Made by a program: the position numbers and the translations under genes | NCBI GenBank assembly: GCA_937891245.1 | Contig: CALAGB010000103.1 | Span: forward strand, 1-6,771 | Reading direction: 5' to 3' | Length of the DNA: 6,771 bases | From: an uncultured Thermomicrobiales bacterium | GTDB taxonomy: Bacteria; Chloroflexota; Chloroflexia; Thermomicrobiales; Thermomicrobiaceae | Notes under the pieces: model-generated | The model's input: only the letters and a program-made list of their open reading frames with translations | Database searches by the model: none | What the model was told of the DNA's origin: nothing | Shown: positions 5,884 through 6,771 of the stretch, piece after piece | How positions within the stretch are numbered: the stretch's first letter is position 1 | Layout of the letters: every line of letters starts with the position of its first letter

Positions 5884-6705
5884 ATGGATGTGACTGAGCT
5901 TGTCGCCACGGCGGTGCGCAACTATGAAAACATTACCCCAACTCCGATCCCGGAAGAGTTGACGCCGGAGACGGCCGCGACGGTCATTCCGGACCCGCTC
6001 GGGTTCGCACTCGGTTGGGTGCTGGCCGACGCCATCGTCGCCAATCGTTATCACGGCTCGGCGATCGATGCCCTGCCGGTTTGCCATCCGGAGCATGGTT
6101 GGGATCGGATTCTCTTGACCCGACGCGTGAGCTGTACGCTCTGCGCGCAAGAGTCGGCCGATTCGTTCGGCACGATCATGCTCACCGGCGAGGACGCGCC
6201 CATCTTTATCGCGCGCGATGGCAGCGAGACATCGTACGGCTCGCTCCTGCGCGAAGATGCAGAGAAGGCGGTGGCGCGGCTGCTGGAGCAGGTGCCGCAG
6301 TTCGGCATTCTGGTCGGCGAACATGCCAACTGCTGGCACTCGCGGGCCGAGCGCTATCCGGATATTTATCACGCGGTCGCGCGCACCATCATCGAAAACC
6401 CGGGTGTCATCGCCCTGCGCGAGATCTTCGTTGATGAAGTGCAGTTCGAGGGCACCTTTCACCCGATATATCTCATGACTGGCGCCTTGACCAAGGGTCT
6501 CACCTACAACTGGTTTGCCGTCGAAAGCCCCGACTACGTCTCCTTCTTCATGATTGACGGCGGCTCGACAATCTACCAGACCGACACCGGCAACTGGGCG
6601 ACGGTCGGCAAACAGCTGAAAGAAGAAGACCGCGACGGCGTTCGTAAGCGCATCCTCGCCTGGCTGCGTATCGAGGGAAACCCGGATCGGGATACGGTCG
6701 ACTAG
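5884..6705 (+). CDS. Unrecognised 273-aa protein with a Cys/His cluster
   Basis: I do not recognise this protein. It is an intact, acidic frame with normal amino-acid variety and no signal peptide or membrane segment, so it is probably cytosolic. Visible features are a Pro-rich stretch (18-37), the cluster CHPEH at 67-71 followed by CTLC at 84-87 (possibly a zinc site of the Cys/His...CxxC kind), a second CWH at 150-152, a hydrophobic strand-rich part with YNWFAVESPDYVSFFMIDGG (208-227), and a charged helical end (KQLKEEDRDGVRKRILAWL, 243-261). The ATG at 5884 is the first usable start after an in-frame TGA at 5875; its GGAG is 14 bases away. A long open frame runs antisense to the whole gene but is Arg/Asp-rich and looks like a shadow. 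It is divergent from the Imm5-like gene, and its stop overlaps the stop of a probable convergent gene. Confidence 0.8.
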   Translation: MDVTELVATAVRNYENITPTPIPEELTPETAATVIPDPLGFALGWVLADAIVANRYHGSAIDALPVCHPEHGWDRILLTRRVSCTLCAQESADSFGTIMLTGEDAPIFIARDGSETSYGSLLREDAEKAVARLLEQVPQFGILVGEHANCWHSRAERYPDIYHAVARTIIENPGVIALREIFVDEVQFEGTFHPIYLMTGALTKGLTYNWFAVESPDYVSFFMIDGGSTIYQTDTGNWATVGKQLKEEDRDGVRKRILAWLRIEGNPDRDTVD

Positions 6706-6771
6706 ACGCCGACCTTCAGCGTCGTGACCCTTTTTCCGGAGGCCACGATCCACGTTTCGGTAGCTGAAACT
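6702..6771 (-). CDS. Probable C-terminal end of a convergent gene, product unknown
   Basis: On the minus strand one frame from the right edge reads ...ETWIVASGKRVTTLKVGV and stops at TAG (6704-6702). These 22 codons have about 77% G/C at third positions (17 of 22), versus 12 of 22 in the competing frame, and the residues look like an ordinary beta-rich C-terminus. The third minus frame soon hits a stop. The TAG overlaps the TAG of the plus-strand gene within the palindrome CTAG (6702-6705), giving a four-base tail-to-tail overlap. With so few residues no family can be named, and the call rests on composition alone. Confidence 0.4.
   Translation of the reverse strand, partial: VSATETWIVASGKRVTTLKVGV

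Noticed and set aside
6706..6734. GACGC/GCGTC stem followed by TTTTT as terminator of the 273-aa gene
   Set aside because: The 5-bp stem is separated from the T-run by about nine bases, and the bases probably encode the tail of the convergent gene.
5680..6753. 357-codon open frame on the minus strand, antisense to the 273-aa gene
   Set aside because: It is rich in Arg, Asp and Ala with no familiar motif, overlaps the Imm5-like start and the whole 273-aa gene, and is typical of antisense shadows in GC-rich DNA. The plus frame has far more natural composition.

Overview
This is a GC-rich bacterial chromosomal segment: coding parts are roughly 60-65% G+C, while one intergenic stretch falls to about 50-57%. 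Five genes are recognisable by family, one is a well-formed but unrecognised protein, and one is a probable gene tail at the right edge. The gene set is a membrane GT2 glycosyltransferase of the 'HD(T/S)WVLDEG' type, an E. coli-type MsrA fused to MsrB, LhgO, an M42 peptidase and an Imm5-like protein. With GTG starts and GC-rich intergenic palindromes, this fits a GC-rich free-living bacterium. Chloroflexota (Thermomicrobia-like) or an actinobacterium would be my guess, but that is a weak inference and no rRNA or marker gene is present.

Layout, left to right. (1) 1-521, minus: N-terminal part of a membrane GT2 glycosyltransferase that runs off the left edge. (2) 522-1081: a 560-bp gene-free stretch of lower GC. 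It has a marked cluster of GTAC tetramers at 714-946 and strong GC hairpins at 984-1069 that probably end the msrAB transcript. (3) 1082-2149, minus: bifunctional methionine sulfoxide reductase MsrA-MsrB. (4) 2316-3560, minus: L-2-hydroxyglutarate oxidase/dehydrogenase LhgO. (5) 3561-4070: a 510-bp divergent intergenic region with a 51-bp tandem duplication and long inverted repeats, looking like a degenerate REP-type repeat island. (6) 4071-5144, plus: M42-family metallo-aminopeptidase with all metal ligands. (7) 5168-5692, minus: Imm5-like putative immunity protein, convergent with the peptidase. (8) 5884-6705, plus: unrecognised 273-aa cytosolic protein with a Cys/His cluster suggesting a zinc site, divergent from the Imm5-like gene. 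(9) 6702-6771, minus: probable C-terminal end of a further gene whose stop codon overlaps that of gene 8 within one CTAG.

The genes do not form an obvious pathway. MsrAB repairs oxidised methionine, LhgO oxidises L-2-hydroxyglutarate and feeds electrons to the respiratory chain, and the M42 enzyme trims peptides. These are housekeeping and repair functions. The less ordinary part is the right third, where an Imm5-family gene without a visible toxin sits back to back with the unrecognised Cys/His protein. I see no CRISPR array, insertion sequence, tRNA or rRNA.
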